Shown in pieces: positions 1 to 8,092 of a stretch of 47,889 nucleotides of DNA (positions are counted from its first letter, which is position 1; each line of letters begins with the position of its first letter). The notes under the pieces are model-generated. The model was not told the DNA's origin, did not search any database, and worked only from the letters and a program-made list of their open reading frames with translations. This stretch comes from UBA4660 sp034408895 (GTDB lineage Bacteria > Bacteroidota > Bacteroidia > Flavobacteriales_D > Sanyastnellaceae): assembly GCA_034408895.1 (NCBI GenBank), contig JAWXCI010000032.1, forward strand, positions 1-47,889. The letters run 5' to 3'. The translations under genes were made by a program, and so were the position numbers.

Positions 1-105
1 CTATTTCCGATTCGTTAGCAACTATTTCCGATTCGTTAGCAGCCTTTTCCGATTCGTTAGCAGCCTTTTCCGACAGTCGGAAAAGGCTGCTAACGAATCG
101 GAAAA
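1..105. repeat. 21-bp tandem repeat running into a 61-bp palindrome
   Basis: Three consecutive 21-bp units (1-21, 22-42, 43-63) share the core TTTCCGATTCGTTAGCA and are followed by a partial unit. Positions 45-74 and 76-105 are exact reverse complements (30-bp arms around the single base 75), so the last unit and a half is mirrored. A degenerate inverted copy of the core lies near 130-146. The array starts at the window edge and may continue outside. No coding potential is seen. It could form a long cruciform or an RNA hairpin downstream of meaB, but it has no T-run typical of a terminator. Confidence 0.9.
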
Positions 106-324
106 TACTTCTGGCGAGTAGTTCTAAGCATCTGACGAATAGGAATTAACAGCTATCCTTCCGGAAAATATCACCCTTTGCGAATTACCCCGACCCCTAA
201 AGGGGAGACCTGCGGAACTGCCGCCTTTAAGAAGTTGGGGGTGGAAATAAAAACCGAGGGCTGTATGAATTACCCCCGCACGCTAAAGGGAAGGGATGGG
301 AAAAAATATGTGTTGGGCAAAAAT
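106..324. other. Non-coding stretch with dispersed-repeat-like sequence
   Basis: No gene is seen between the palindrome and the meaB stop. Two similar blocks, about 184-210 and 267-298, both start with ATTACCCC and contain CTAAAGGG. The first includes the small inverted repeat CCCCTAAAGGGG. Sequences of this kind are common between genes in Bacteroidota. Nothing here is a convincing terminator. Confidence 0.5.
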
Positions 325-1359
325 TCAAATAAAACGATAGAGGGATTGAATAGCTTCAAAACCACTGAGTTTGCCAGATGCCAGTTCTTTCTGCGCCCGC
401 TTCAATTCATCGGCTACTTCCTGTCTCGAAAAAAAACGTTGCACCACTTCATTGCTAACCGCTTCCCTCACCCATTCCAGTTCCTGCGCTTTGCGATGCA
501 CTTCGAAAAATCCTCTCTCTTTCATCCACTGCTCATGGTCACACACCAATTTCCAGGTTTCAGCCACACCTTTATTATATAGAGCTGACGTCACTTCCAC
601 TTTGGGCTGCCAGCCGCTTGGCTTGGGAGGATAAAGATGAAGGGCCGAGAAGTATTCAGCTTTTGCCTTTGCTGCGTTCTTTTCATTATCGCCATCGGCT
701 TTGGTAATGATGATGCCATCGGCCATTTCCATGATGCCGCGTTTTATTCCTTGCAACTGATCGCCTGCACCTGCCAGCATAAGGAGGAGAAAAAAATCTG
801 TCATGCCATGGACAGCAGTTTCGCTTTGACCTACACCTACCGTTTCCACAATGATGATATCGAAGCCCGCAGCTTCGCATAGAGCAATGTTTTGCCTTGT
901 GGATTTTGTAACGCCTCCAAGCGATTGGGAGGTGGGTGACGGACGGATAAAAGCATTGGCATCCAGCGAAAGTTTTTCCATGCGCGTTTTATCTCCCAGA
1001 ATGCTGCCGCCACTCAAAGGGCTGCTGGGATCCACCGCAAGAACAGCTACATGTTTGCCGATGGATGTGAGATGCGTTCCGAAACTTTCAATGAATGTGC
1101 TTTTGCCAACACCAGGAACACCTGTAATGCCAATGCGAAATGAGCGACCGGAATGTGGCAAACATTTCTTGATAATTTCCAGAGCCAGTGCGGCATGTTC
1201 AACCGATGAGCTTTCGGCTAGAGTGATGGCTTGCGAAAGTGCAGTGCGATCTTGAGCAAGAATTCTATTCACCAATTCATCCGCTTGCGGCAACTGATGT
1301 TGCTCGCGCAAACGTTTCACTGCGGCAGTTTCCGCCTTCTTCTGAGCGATGGATTTCAT
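325..1359 (-). CDS. meaB: Methylmalonyl-CoA mutase-associated GTPase MeaB (ArgK family)
   Basis: P-loop GTPase of the MeaB/ArgK family, the chaperone that guards and reloads adenosylcobalamin in methylmalonyl-CoA mutase. It acts in the cytoplasm. Visible motifs are the Walker A GVPGVGKST, the family segment DPSSPLSGGSILGDKTRM, the switch-region VETVGVGQSE and the base-specificity motif ITKADGDN. The ATG at 1359 gives 344 residues, the usual family size; the frame stays open to a TTG at 1416, but those 19 extra residues are not MeaB-like. The mutase genes themselves are not in this window. It lies 84 bp downstream of the M23 peptidase on the same strand, so co-transcription is possible. Confidence 0.93.
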   Translation of the reverse strand: MKSIAQKKAETAAVKRLREQHQLPQADELVNRILAQDRTALSQAITLAESSSVEHAALALEIIKKCLPHSGRSFRIGITGVPGVGKSTFIESFGTHLTSIGKHVAVLAVDPSSPLSGGSILGDKTRMEKLSLDANAFIRPSPTSQSLGGVTKSTRQNIALCEAAGFDIIIVETVGVGQSETAVHGMTDFFLLLMLAGAGDQLQGIKRGIMEMADGIIITKADGDNEKNAAKAKAEYFSALHLYPPKPSGWQPKVEVTSALYNKGVAETWKLVCDHEQWMKERGFFEVHRKAQELEWVREAVSNEVVQRFFSRQEVADELKRAQKELASGKLSGFEAIQSLYRFI

Positions 1360-1443
1360 GGTGGTCAAACGTATGAAGGGAAAAGGAAAAGACAACAGGC
1401 AATAGCTACGCAACAACTCAACAAATCAAAAATTCACCAGTTT

Positions 1444-3162
1444 TCACCACTCAAAACCGCCCTGATATTTCGTTTCATTTTTTCGCTCATCCCTTATAAT
1501 GAGTTCGAATGAATGTTTGCCGTGCTGGATGTATTCCGGATCGAAGTAATAGTTGATGCGGCTGTTCTTTGGATCGTATTCCATCAATGCCCATTTGCCG
1601 TCAATCCGTGGAATGATTTCATGGATGTCGCTCAATCCATCTTTAATGCGGAAAGAAAACATGGTTCGGCCCTTCAAATTGGCGGCAAAGTCAATGCTCG
1701 AAAGCGAGGGGGCAATAGTGTCCACCATCACTCCGAAGTAACCGAAGTATTGAGGAGAGGCTGTTATCCAGCCATTTTCATAAGTACTCAATTCAGGATA
1801 AATCCTGTCCTTATCCTGATCCCATCGAACGATCAAGGCTTTGTTCTTCACCCTGTCAGAAAGTGCTCCTGTATTTATGGAAAGTTGGTAACCGGAATGA
1901 AGCGGTACGTAAGGCGAGGCAATGATGAATGTTGGAGATATTGCGTTGGCCATCTTCGTCTGTTTGGTCATGTTGAATTCCAGGTCTTCATATAAAGAGT
2001 AAGCGTCAATGGCAATTTTTACTTCGCCCATGTCGAGCACATTTTCGTTCTCAAAATCAAAATAAGCAAGCGGTGGTGACTCTATGTTTGGTTTTGTTGC
2101 GGTGGGTTTTTGGGATTGAATCATGAAGCGCAGGGTTGATTTATTTCCCTTAAAATCCGTCACGATGTAAATGACGATGTGCCGGTGACCGTCACGAAAA
2201 CTGAGGATGCCATCGTTCAACAGATTGTCATAGATATCAAGCGGGTTGTTTTCTAAGCGATATGAGCGATGGATACTGCTGCGATCTTTCTTGAATTTTT
2301 CGTAGATGGTGTGAGCGTTCATTGCTCTGTTAGTGGCAAAGTCTAGTTGATCAAAGGTTTGGGCAAAAACCATGATGGAATCCACCAGCAATTCGATGCG
2401 ATAAACTCCGCAGCGGTTAGAATTTCCATCTAGCGCATCGGATGTGTGAATGGCCATGCCAATATCTCCATACACACCAATTGGGTTTGTTTCCACCAGC
2501 GAACTTTTGCCGGAATGAATCTTGGTTGAAAAATTCTTAATGCTTTGCACTCCACTCACCCATGATGAATCGTTGAGTGGTGCTAACCAAATTCCAGTGA
2601 TAGAAGGTGAAATTTTATCCTTCACATCAAAACCAAAAAGAAGTGGGTTGATGAGTTTTTCGGTTTCCGTTTCGCGTATTTCAAAATGAAGGTGTGGCCC
2701 GCCACTACCTCCCGTATTCCCCGAAAAGCCTATGACTTCTCCTTTAACCACTGGCAGCACATAAGCAGCAGGAAACAAATCAACACTGAACGATTCCATC
2801 CGATACTGTTCTGCTTTTACATACTTCCTAATCTTATCGGAATACGATTTCAGGTGGCCATATAATGTAGTGTAACCATTTGGGTGTGTGATGTAAAGAG
2901 CATAGCCATAACCAAATGGTGAAACTTTGATCCGGCTCACATATCCTTCGGCTACTGCATACACACTCAAGCCTTCACGCTGTTCGGTCTTGATATCTAT
3001 GCCTGAATGAAAGTGGTTGGTCCGCAACTCGCCAAAGTTGCCGGAAAGGTTGAGTGGAATGTCCAGCGGAGAGCGGAAGTAGTGCTGTGGATACTGGGAT
3101 TTGGAGTCTAAAGGCAAAAGGCAAAGGATCCCAATAAAAATCGCGATTCCGCTACGCTTCAC
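1444..3162 (-). CDS. M23/LytM family metallopeptidase, exported
   Basis: Putative peptidoglycan endopeptidase or LytM-type regulator of the envelope. The zinc-site motifs are present: the HSGID segment (first His and Asp) and HLHFE (HxH), within a canonical LytM fold that contains GYGYALYITHPNGYTTLYGH. About 400 residues follow, probably beta-sandwich, as in other Bacteroidota M23 proteins of 550-570 residues. I chose a GTG start at 3162 because it is followed at once by a typical signal peptide (KR, then IAIFIGILCLLPL, then SKSQ), giving 572 residues. The frame continues upstream to an ATG at 3276 and a TTG at 3312, but that stretch resembles intergenic repeat sequence and would place the signal peptide internally. 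If the ATG at 3276 is used the protein has 38 more residues. Confidence 0.85.
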   Translation of the reverse strand: MKRSGIAIFIGILCLLPLDSKSQYPQHYFRSPLDIPLNLSGNFGELRTNHFHSGIDIKTEQREGLSVYAVAEGYVSRIKVSPFGYGYALYITHPNGYTTLYGHLKSYSDKIRKYVKAEQYRMESFSVDLFPAAYVLPVVKGEVIGFSGNTGGSGGPHLHFEIRETETEKLINPLLFGFDVKDKISPSITGIWLAPLNDSSWVSGVQSIKNFSTKIHSGKSSLVETNPIGVYGDIGMAIHTSDALDGNSNRCGVYRIELLVDSIMVFAQTFDQLDFATNRAMNAHTIYEKFKKDRSSIHRSYRLENNPLDIYDNLLNDGILSFRDGHRHIVIYIVTDFKGNKSTLRFMIQSQKPTATKPNIESPPLAYFDFENENVLDMGEVKIAIDAYSLYEDLEFNMTKQTKMANAISPTFIIASPYVPLHSGYQLSINTGALSDRVKNKALIVRWDQDKDRIYPELSTYENGWITASPQYFGYFGVMVDTIAPSLSSIDFAANLKGRTMFSFRIKDGLSDIHEIIPRIDGKWALMEYDPKNSRINYYFDPEYIQHGKHSFELIIRDERKNETKYQGGFEW

Positions 3163-3361
3163 AAAAGGCAATAGCCATCCAAGGCGCGGAAAAAGCAAAC
3201 GACAAATGGCAATAGGCAAGCGATGCGTGGAAAGGCTTGAGCAGCTGGAATCTGGAATGTGGAGTTTGAAATTCATGGAGTTGCCGAAGGTCAACACCCA
3301 TGCCCACTTCAAATTCTATTCTAAATTTTGAAATATGAACATGGGATGGTCGGGAAAATGA

Positions 3362-3395
3362 TTTGGATTCAAAACTTGCTGCTTACATACATTTG
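3362..3395 (+). promoter_or_regulatory. Bacteroidota-type promoter for the ZapB-like/zapA genes
   Basis: TACATTTG at 3388-3395 matches the Bacteroidota -7 consensus TAnnTTTG exactly. TTTG at 3362-3365 could be the -33 element, with a 22-bp spacer, slightly longer than the usual 19-21. The start codon of the coiled-coil gene lies 38 bp downstream. Consensus matching only; no start-site data. Confidence 0.5.
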
Positions 3396-3433
3396 AGCCG
3401 AAACCTTGAATTTCAAAAACCCATAGCAAGTTT

Positions 3434-3724
3434 ATGGAACAAAAAGAAATTTTAGCAAGCATAGAACAAAAGATTGTTCGCCTTGGCGAAGAAAAAAATG
3501 ATTTCCGGCAACAGGCGATACGTTTGAGGGAAGAAAACGAAAGCCTGTACAAAATCAACAAGCATCTTCAGGCCCAGGTGGACGAGTTGGGCGAGAAAAA
3601 CAAGGCTTTACAAAACCGTTCGTTGCCGGTGCAGGCGCAGGAAGATTTCCGTGCCAACACCAAGCAGAGAATCAACGAACTGGTGAAAGAGATGGACGAG
3701 TGCATAGCACTGCTGAATCAATAA
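3434..3724 (+). CDS. Small coiled-coil protein, possible ZapB-like partner of ZapA
   Basis: A 96-residue acidic and basic protein that is almost entirely heptad-like coiled coil (about residues 5-60), with a second helix at about 70-93. There is no signal peptide or membrane segment, so it should be cytoplasmic. Its stop is 8 bp upstream of the zapA ATG, so the two are very likely co-transcribed. Small coiled-coil proteins next to zapA suggest a ZapB-like role in bundling or anchoring the Z ring through ZapA. That is inferred from position and shape; there is no sequence motif that proves it. The upstream TAnnTTTG promoter box supports expression as the first gene of the unit. Confidence 0.75.
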   Translation: MEQKEILASIEQKIVRLGEEKNDFRQQAIRLREENESLYKINKHLQAQVDELGEKNKALQNRSLPVQAQEDFRANTKQRINELVKEMDECIALLNQ

Positions 3725-3732
3725 CAACCAAG

Positions 3733-4041
3733 ATGGGCGAATTATCAATACGTGTAAACATTGCAGGACGCACCTACCCGCTGACCATTGACAGCAGCGA
3801 GGAAACCGTGATCCGCCACGCTGAAGAATCCATCGAAACAAGCATCAGGCAATTCCAGCAGAATTACGCAGTAAAGGATAAACAAGACCTGCTGGCCATG
3901 GCGGCATTGCAGGTTGCGGCAAAAAACCACGGAGAAAAAAAGCAACATCCAGAACAACAACCGGCCTCTCCGCCACCAGCCGATATTGCCCCGGAACTGC
4001 TGCATCTCCAAACCTTGGTTGATGGCTACCTCAGTTCGTAG
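3733..4041 (+). CDS. zapA: Cell division protein ZapA
   Basis: ZapA-family protein of 102 residues that binds FtsZ and cross-links protofilaments at the division site. The N-terminal segment GELSIRVNIAGRTYPLTI is the typical ZapA beta strand pair, followed by EEETVIR-like helix start and a long helix ending in DLLAMAALQVA, a family hallmark. The C-terminal tail (after about residue 70) is rich in Gln and Pro and not conserved. The ATG at 3733 is preferred over the upstream in-frame start at 3700, which would overlap the previous gene and add 11 non-family residues. Followed 105 bp later by rny, the order often seen in Bacteroidota. Confidence 0.9.
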   Translation: MGELSIRVNIAGRTYPLTIDSSEETVIRHAEESIETSIRQFQQNYAVKDKQDLLAMAALQVAAKNHGEKKQHPEQQPASPPPADIAPELLHLQTLVDGYLSS

Positions 4042-4146
4042 TCCTTCGTCCATATTCTTCCGTTTTATTCTCTGATTTTTTAATACGAACTTCCTTTTGC
4101 CCATGGTCAATTGTCCATGGACAATGGAGCAAACAACAAAAAACTT

Positions 4147-5694
4147 ATGACTCAAGACTTATTATTTGTAATTGGTGCCACACTGGGAGGAGTTTTGGTG
4201 GGTGGTGCCATCACTTGGTTCATTTTTAATAGTGTGCTCAAGAGCAAGAAAGAAAACATACTTGCCGAAGCCACCAAAGAAGGTGAAACCCTGAAAGAAA
4301 AAAAAGTGCTCCAGGCCAAGGAAAAATTTCTTGAAATGAAAGCGCAGTACGAGAATGAAGTGCGCGACCGCAGCAAAAAAATTCAGCAAACAGAAGACAG
4401 GCTGAAAAACCGCGAACGCGAACAGTCCCAGCAAATTGAAAACAACAAGCGCAAGGACAAAGACCTGGACCAGCAGCGCGACAACCTGGCCCGCCTACAG
4501 GAAGCCAGCCAGCGGAAGCAAACGGAACTTGATAAAGCCAGCCAGAAAGCGATTGCTCTACTGGAAGACATGGCTAAAATGTCGCCCGAAGAAGCCAAAA
4601 TGCAGTTGATGGAACAACTGAAAGAAGATGCGCGCATAGCAGCCGCTGCTCAAACCCAGGCCATATTGGACGAGGCTAAAGTGAAGGCTAACCAGGATGC
4701 CAAAAAAATTGTTATCCAAACAATACAGCGTGTGGCTGTGGAACATGCCATCGAAAATTCCGTGAGTGTTTTCAATATCGAGAACGATGAAATAAAAGGA
4801 AGGATCATAGGCCGCGAGGGAAGAAACATAAGGGCGCTGGAAGCATTAACAGGAGTAGAAATTATTGTGGACGACACACCGGAAGCAATAGTTCTTTCCT
4901 GCTTCGACCCTGTACGAAGGGAAGTTGCACGTTTGTCACTTCATCAATTGGTGATGGATGGTCGTATCCATCCGGCACGCATCGAAGAAGTAGTACACAA
5001 GGTGCAGAAGAACATCGAGGATGAAATAGTGGAAGTGGGAAAACGCACCTGCATTGACCTCGGTATTCATGGTGTGCACAGCGAACTTATCCGCATGGTG
5101 GGCCGCATGAAATATCGTTCATCTTATGGCCAGAATCTTTTGCAACACTCCCGCGAGGTGGCGAACATGTGCGCTACCATGGCCAGCGAACTGGGGCTAA
5201 ATCCCAAGGTGGCTAAGCGCGCAGGATTGCTGCACGATATAGGTAAAGTACCCGATGATGAAGGCGACCTTCCACACGCACTGCTGGGAATGAAACTCGC
5301 GGAGAAATACGGAGAAAAACCGGAAGTGTGCAACGCTATTGGCGCACACCATGACGAGATCGAGATGAAATTTATGCTCTCACCCATTGTACAAGTGTGC
5401 GATGCTGTTAGCGGTGCGCGCCCAGGTGCACGAAGGGAAGTGGTGGAAGCATATATACAACGCCTTCGCGATCTTGAAGACCTCGCTATGGAATATCCGG
5501 GAGTATCAAAATCGTTTGCAATACAGGCAGGCCGAGAGTTGCGGGTGATGGTGGAAAGTGATAAAGTGAAAGATGAAGATGCAGACAGGCTGGCTACAGA
5601 CATTGCTGCCCGGATTGAAAAAGACATGACCTACCCCGGACAAGTGCGCGTTACCGTTATCCGGGAAAAGCGCGCAACAGGACTTGCCAAATAA
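4147..5694 (+). CDS. rny: Ribonuclease Y
   Basis: Membrane-anchored endoribonuclease that initiates mRNA decay. Order: N-terminal membrane segment (LLFVIGATLGGVLVGGAITW), long charged coiled coil (about residues 35-190), KH domain with the loop GREG in GRIIGREGRNIRALEA (about 213-280), and HD domain with the HDIGK motif in GLLHDIGKV plus a downstream AHHDE. The ATG at 4147 gives 515 residues and puts the membrane helix at the very N-terminus, as in relatives. An ATG at 4117 and a TTG at 4111 are also in frame, but lie within a near-palindrome (4101-4120) that looks like intergenic repeat. With pnp near 32-34 kb, two central RNA-decay enzymes are in this window. Confidence 0.95.
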   Translation: MTQDLLFVIGATLGGVLVGGAITWFIFNSVLKSKKENILAEATKEGETLKEKKVLQAKEKFLEMKAQYENEVRDRSKKIQQTEDRLKNREREQSQQIENNKRKDKDLDQQRDNLARLQEASQRKQTELDKASQKAIALLEDMAKMSPEEAKMQLMEQLKEDARIAAAAQTQAILDEAKVKANQDAKKIVIQTIQRVAVEHAIENSVSVFNIENDEIKGRIIGREGRNIRALEALTGVEIIVDDTPEAIVLSCFDPVRREVARLSLHQLVMDGRIHPARIEEVVHKVQKNIEDEIVEVGKRTCIDLGIHGVHSELIRMVGRMKYRSSYGQNLLQHSREVANMCATMASELGLNPKVAKRAGLLHDIGKVPDDEGDLPHALLGMKLAEKYGEKPEVCNAIGAHHDEIEMKFMLSPIVQVCDAVSGARPGARREVVEAYIQRLRDLEDLAMEYPGVSKSFAIQAGRELRVMVESDKVKDEDADRLATDIAARIEKDMTYPGQVRVTVIREKRATGLAK

Positions 5695-5728
5695 TTCCTG
5701 TCGCCAATAGATTAGAGATCGGAGTATA

Positions 5729-5765
5729 AAAAAGCTCTCTGTGAAAAATACACAGGGAGCTTTTT
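5729..5765. terminator. Bidirectional intrinsic terminator between rny and the glycosyltransferase
   Basis: A 15-bp stem (5729-5743 with 5751-5765, one G/T wobble) with a 7-base loop, A-run on the left and T-run on the right. It lies between convergent genes, 35 bp after the rny stop, and can serve both strands. Confidence 0.85.
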
Positions 5766-5846
5766 CGTGAATACCCATTTTCTTATGGAGACATTTCCAC
5801 TTTGAGGAGAAACTATCGAACTGAAATGTGCAATTTCGCTGAATCG

Positions 5847-7115
5847 TCAGGAGGTAGTTGCGTAAATCCTCCTCAACAATTCTTCTTCTCTCTGCCAATT
5901 GAATTCCCTCGCAGCAAGTTCAAGATTCTTCTTCCACTTTTCTCGCTCAGAAGAAAAAAGTGCCTCACTTATTTTTTCAGCAAGATGTTCAGGAGAAAAA
6001 TTTTCCACCATCATCCCGATTTCAAATTGCAAAAACACACGTTCAATTTCAGGCAGCCGGGAAGCAAGTACCGGAACACCAGCATGGATGTAATCGAACA
6101 ACTTATTGGGCAATGAAAACTTATAGTTGAGATGAACGGGCTTGTCAAGAGAAAGTCCAAGGTCGGCATTGCGTGTGAATTGTTGTAACTCATCCATGGG
6201 CATTTTTGGTTTTATCCAGACGCAATCTCCAAGGTTTCTATCCTCAACCATTTTTTGCACATTGCCTATGTCCCTGCCGGATCCTATTATCAGCAGCAGC
6301 GTATTTTCTAAAAACTGCATGGCTTCCACTGTTTCTCTTGCCCCGCGATCAGGATCAATGAAGGCGCCCTGGAGAAGAATTATTTTCTTGTTGTCCGGAA
6401 GCCCAAGTTCCTCTCTGGATTTTAGTGGCGGCAATTCGCCCAGTATAGGAACATTGCGCACCACACCCACTTTCACTTTGTATTTATCCAAATAAATTTC
6501 TGCAATGGACTGGTTAACCGTGTAAACATTTTTTAGTTTCGGAAATATCCAGCGCTCTATCAGTTCCCAACATCTTTTCTGGAATGTTCTTCCGGTCAGT
6601 CCTTCTGCCTCGGTGAAATACTCGTGACTGTCGTACACCAGTTTTTTTCCGCGAATGCGGCTCGCCAGAAATGCGGGGAGAAGAGTGTCGAGATCATTAG
6701 CAAGAATGATATCCGTTCTTTTGAAAAGAAGAAAAAAAAACAAACGCACATTGAATGCTCCGTAAAATAAAAATCCTTTGGAGAACATTAACCGGAATCG
6801 TTTTACCTCATAAGAACGCTTAATCGGATTGCTATGCGCAAGCATCCTCCCCACTAGGGTAATGTCAAAACCAAAGTCGAGAAGGGTGTTACAAACTTTC
6901 GCCACACGTTGGTCGTGTTCGAGATCGTTGCTCACCAGCACGGTTATGTGTTTTGATAAGATCGAAGAGGGATGACCGGAGACCGATGTCTGACTCACCG
7001 CTGACTGCCGACTGCCCACTACTGACTGTTGGCAACCGACTGCCGACTGCCTGCTGCCTGCTACATGCTGCTGACGGGAGGCCACTGTTGAATTAAGAAT
7101 GTTTTCAGGAGACAT
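5847..7115 (-). CDS. Glycosyltransferase, GT4-like (GT-B fold)
   Basis: Predicted cytoplasmic glycosyltransferase for surface polysaccharide or exopolysaccharide; donor and acceptor are unknown. The N-terminal Rossmann half starts at HITVLVSNDLEHDQRVAKVC and the C-terminal half contains the nucleotide-sugar region: ILLQGAFIDPDRGARE, LLIIGSGRD, PNKLFDYIHAGVPVLAS and LPEIE. The ATG at 7115 gives 422 residues and overlaps the end of the exonuclease gene by 11 bases. Residues after that start (about 10-50) are encoded by a low-complexity GACTGC-type repeat (about 7008-7075), so the true start may be further in, around 6950, where the family fold begins. A longer frame reaches an ATG at 7172. Confidence 0.85.
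   Translation of the reverse strand: MSPENILNSTVASRQQHVAGSRQSAVGCQQSVVGSRQSAVSQTSVSGHPSSILSKHITVLVSNDLEHDQRVAKVCNTLLDFGFDITLVGRMLAHSNPIKRSYEVKRFRLMFSKGFLFYGAFNVRLFFFLLFKRTDIILANDLDTLLPAFLASRIRGKKLVYDSHEYFTEAEGLTGRTFQKRCWELIERWIFPKLKNVYTVNQSIAEIYLDKYKVKVGVVRNVPILGELPPLKSREELGLPDNKKIILLQGAFIDPDRGARETVEAMQFLENTLLLIIGSGRDIGNVQKMVEDRNLGDCVWIKPKMPMDELQQFTRNADLGLSLDKPVHLNYKFSLPNKLFDYIHAGVPVLASRLPEIERVFLQFEIGMMVENFSPEHLAEKISEALFSSEREKWKKNLELAAREFNWQREEELLRRIYATTS
7008..7080. repeat. Degenerate GACTGCCGACTGC low-complexity repeat inside or just before a coding region
   Basis: Repeated near-copies of CGACTGCCGACTGC and CTACTGACTG. On the minus strand it reads as a Ser/Gln/Val/Gly repeat at the N-terminus of the glycosyltransferase frame. 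It looks like an intergenic repeat left in frame, not a protein domain. Confidence 0.7.
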
Positions 7116-7935
7116 TTTGCGCCTCGCGCAATTCGCGCAATACTTTTTTTGTGTAGAGAGGAAATTCGGCATTCATCATCCAACTGAAATAGCCCGGGTC
7201 TTTTTTAAAGACTTCGTTTACCGGCATGGCTTTGTATTTCCCGAAGTTGAAAATCACTTCCTGCTTGTTGTTGTAGCCAAGATGTCCGGCCAGGTCCGCC
7301 TTCTTTTTTCGCTCGCTCAATTGGTGTATCACTTGCATATCGTTTTGCACCGGTATGGTCACCACTCCATTCGAATCCGTGTGTTCCATATTTTCATAAC
7401 GCCCAAGCATTGCTTTAAAAACATCCAGCGAAGCCATGGCATCGGGCAAGGCTTCGTGTGCATCTTCCAGCACTTCCCCGCAATAGAATTTGTAAGCCGC
7501 TTTAAGGTTGCGCGGTTCCATCATGTGAAAAATAACCTGTACATCCACCAGGTTTCTCCCTTCCAGCGAGAAGTCAATTCCTGCACGAAGAAACTCTTCG
7601 GCAAGCAATGGTATGTCGAATTTATTGGAATTGAATCCGCCTAAATCACAATCGAAAAGGAACTTGAAAAGCTTATCAGCAACGTCTTTGAACGAGGGAG
7701 CATTTTTGACATCTTCATCATAGATTCCATGAATCAAACTGGATTCAAGTGGAATGGCCATACCGGGGTTTATGAAAAAACGGTTCTCTTTTCCGGGCTG
7801 CTCCGGTTTGTTGTGATGGGTACCATCAGGCATCACTTTCACTATGGCAATTTCAACAATGCGGTCTTTACCCACATCGGTGCCTGTAGTTTCGAGGTCG
7901 AAAAATGCCAGTGGTTTTTTCAGGTTTAGTTTCAT
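7105..7935 (-). CDS. DEDDh 3'-5' exonuclease (DnaQ/ExoX-like)
   Basis: 276-residue DnaQ-family exonuclease. The acidic motifs are all present: FDLETTG (Asp and Glu, motif I), GFNSNKFDIPLL (motif II Asp) and HEALPDA (His and Asp of motif III). HGI in IHGIYDEDV is the usual substrate-binding stretch. The last 45 residues (FNFGKYKAMPVNEVFKKDPG, then a W-M-M-N helix) match the C-terminal module seen in ExoX-like exonucleases, which makes a repair or processing nuclease more likely than a replicative epsilon subunit. ATG at 7935, no signal peptide. Its stop overlaps the start of the downstream glycosyltransferase. Confidence 0.9.
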   Translation of the reverse strand: MKLNLKKPLAFFDLETTGTDVGKDRIVEIAIVKVMPDGTHHNKPEQPGKENRFFINPGMAIPLESSLIHGIYDEDVKNAPSFKDVADKLFKFLFDCDLGGFNSNKFDIPLLAEEFLRAGIDFSLEGRNLVDVQVIFHMMEPRNLKAAYKFYCGEVLEDAHEALPDAMASLDVFKAMLGRYENMEHTDSNGVVTIPVQNDMQVIHQLSERKKKADLAGHLGYNNKQEVIFNFGKYKAMPVNEVFKKDPGYFSWMMNAEFPLYTKKVLRELREAQNVS

Positions 7936-7975
7936 GTATTAAAAAAAATTGTGGGTTGTAAAATAAATGCAGGTC

Positions 7976-8075
7976 ACTGTGGTTATACCCACACAAGCAG
8001 GCTGGTGGTCCCAGTCTGCTGAGGGTAGCACAAAGCGAACCCCCGGTGGGAGTACCGGGGGTTCCTTGTTTTTTT
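7976..8075 (+). ncRNA. Candidate small structured RNA (three hairpins with terminal T-run)
   Basis: Three hairpins follow each other in 90 bases: 7978-7993 (5-bp stem), 7996-8020 (10-bp stem, one G-U pair, 5-base loop) and 8037-8064 (11-bp perfect stem, 6-base loop), then CTTGTTTTTTT. Read on the plus strand this is a terminator-ended RNA of about 100 nt; on the minus strand the second stem has a C-A mismatch and the last hairpin lacks a U-tract. Both flanking genes are on the minus strand, so a plus-strand terminator has no protein gene to serve. No good TAnnTTTG box was found upstream (only TAGTTTCA near 7927), so this stays a candidate. The alternative is a leader or terminator on the minus strand. 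Confidence 0.3.
8037..8075 (+). terminator. Intrinsic terminator-like hairpin, best on the plus strand
   Basis: Perfect 11-bp stem GAACCCCCGGT / ACCGGGGGTTC with a 6-base loop, followed on the plus strand by CTTG and seven T. It lies 29 bp past the stop of the minus-strand PD40 gene and might also end that transcript, but the T-run is on the wrong side for it. Confidence 0.6.
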
Positions 8076-8092
8076 ATGTACGGGAGTTCCGA

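Noticed and set aside
1..105. CRISPR array
   Set aside because: The repeats are contiguous without spacers and run into an inverted copy; no cas genes are near.
4042..4146. 6S-like RNA between zapA and rny
   Set aside because: Only 105 bp without a clear closing stem; the only inverted repeat (4101-4120) looks like a short intergenic repeat.
5847..7172. Glycosyltransferase start at the ATG 7172
   Set aside because: It overlaps the exonuclease gene by 68 bases and adds residues outside the family fold.
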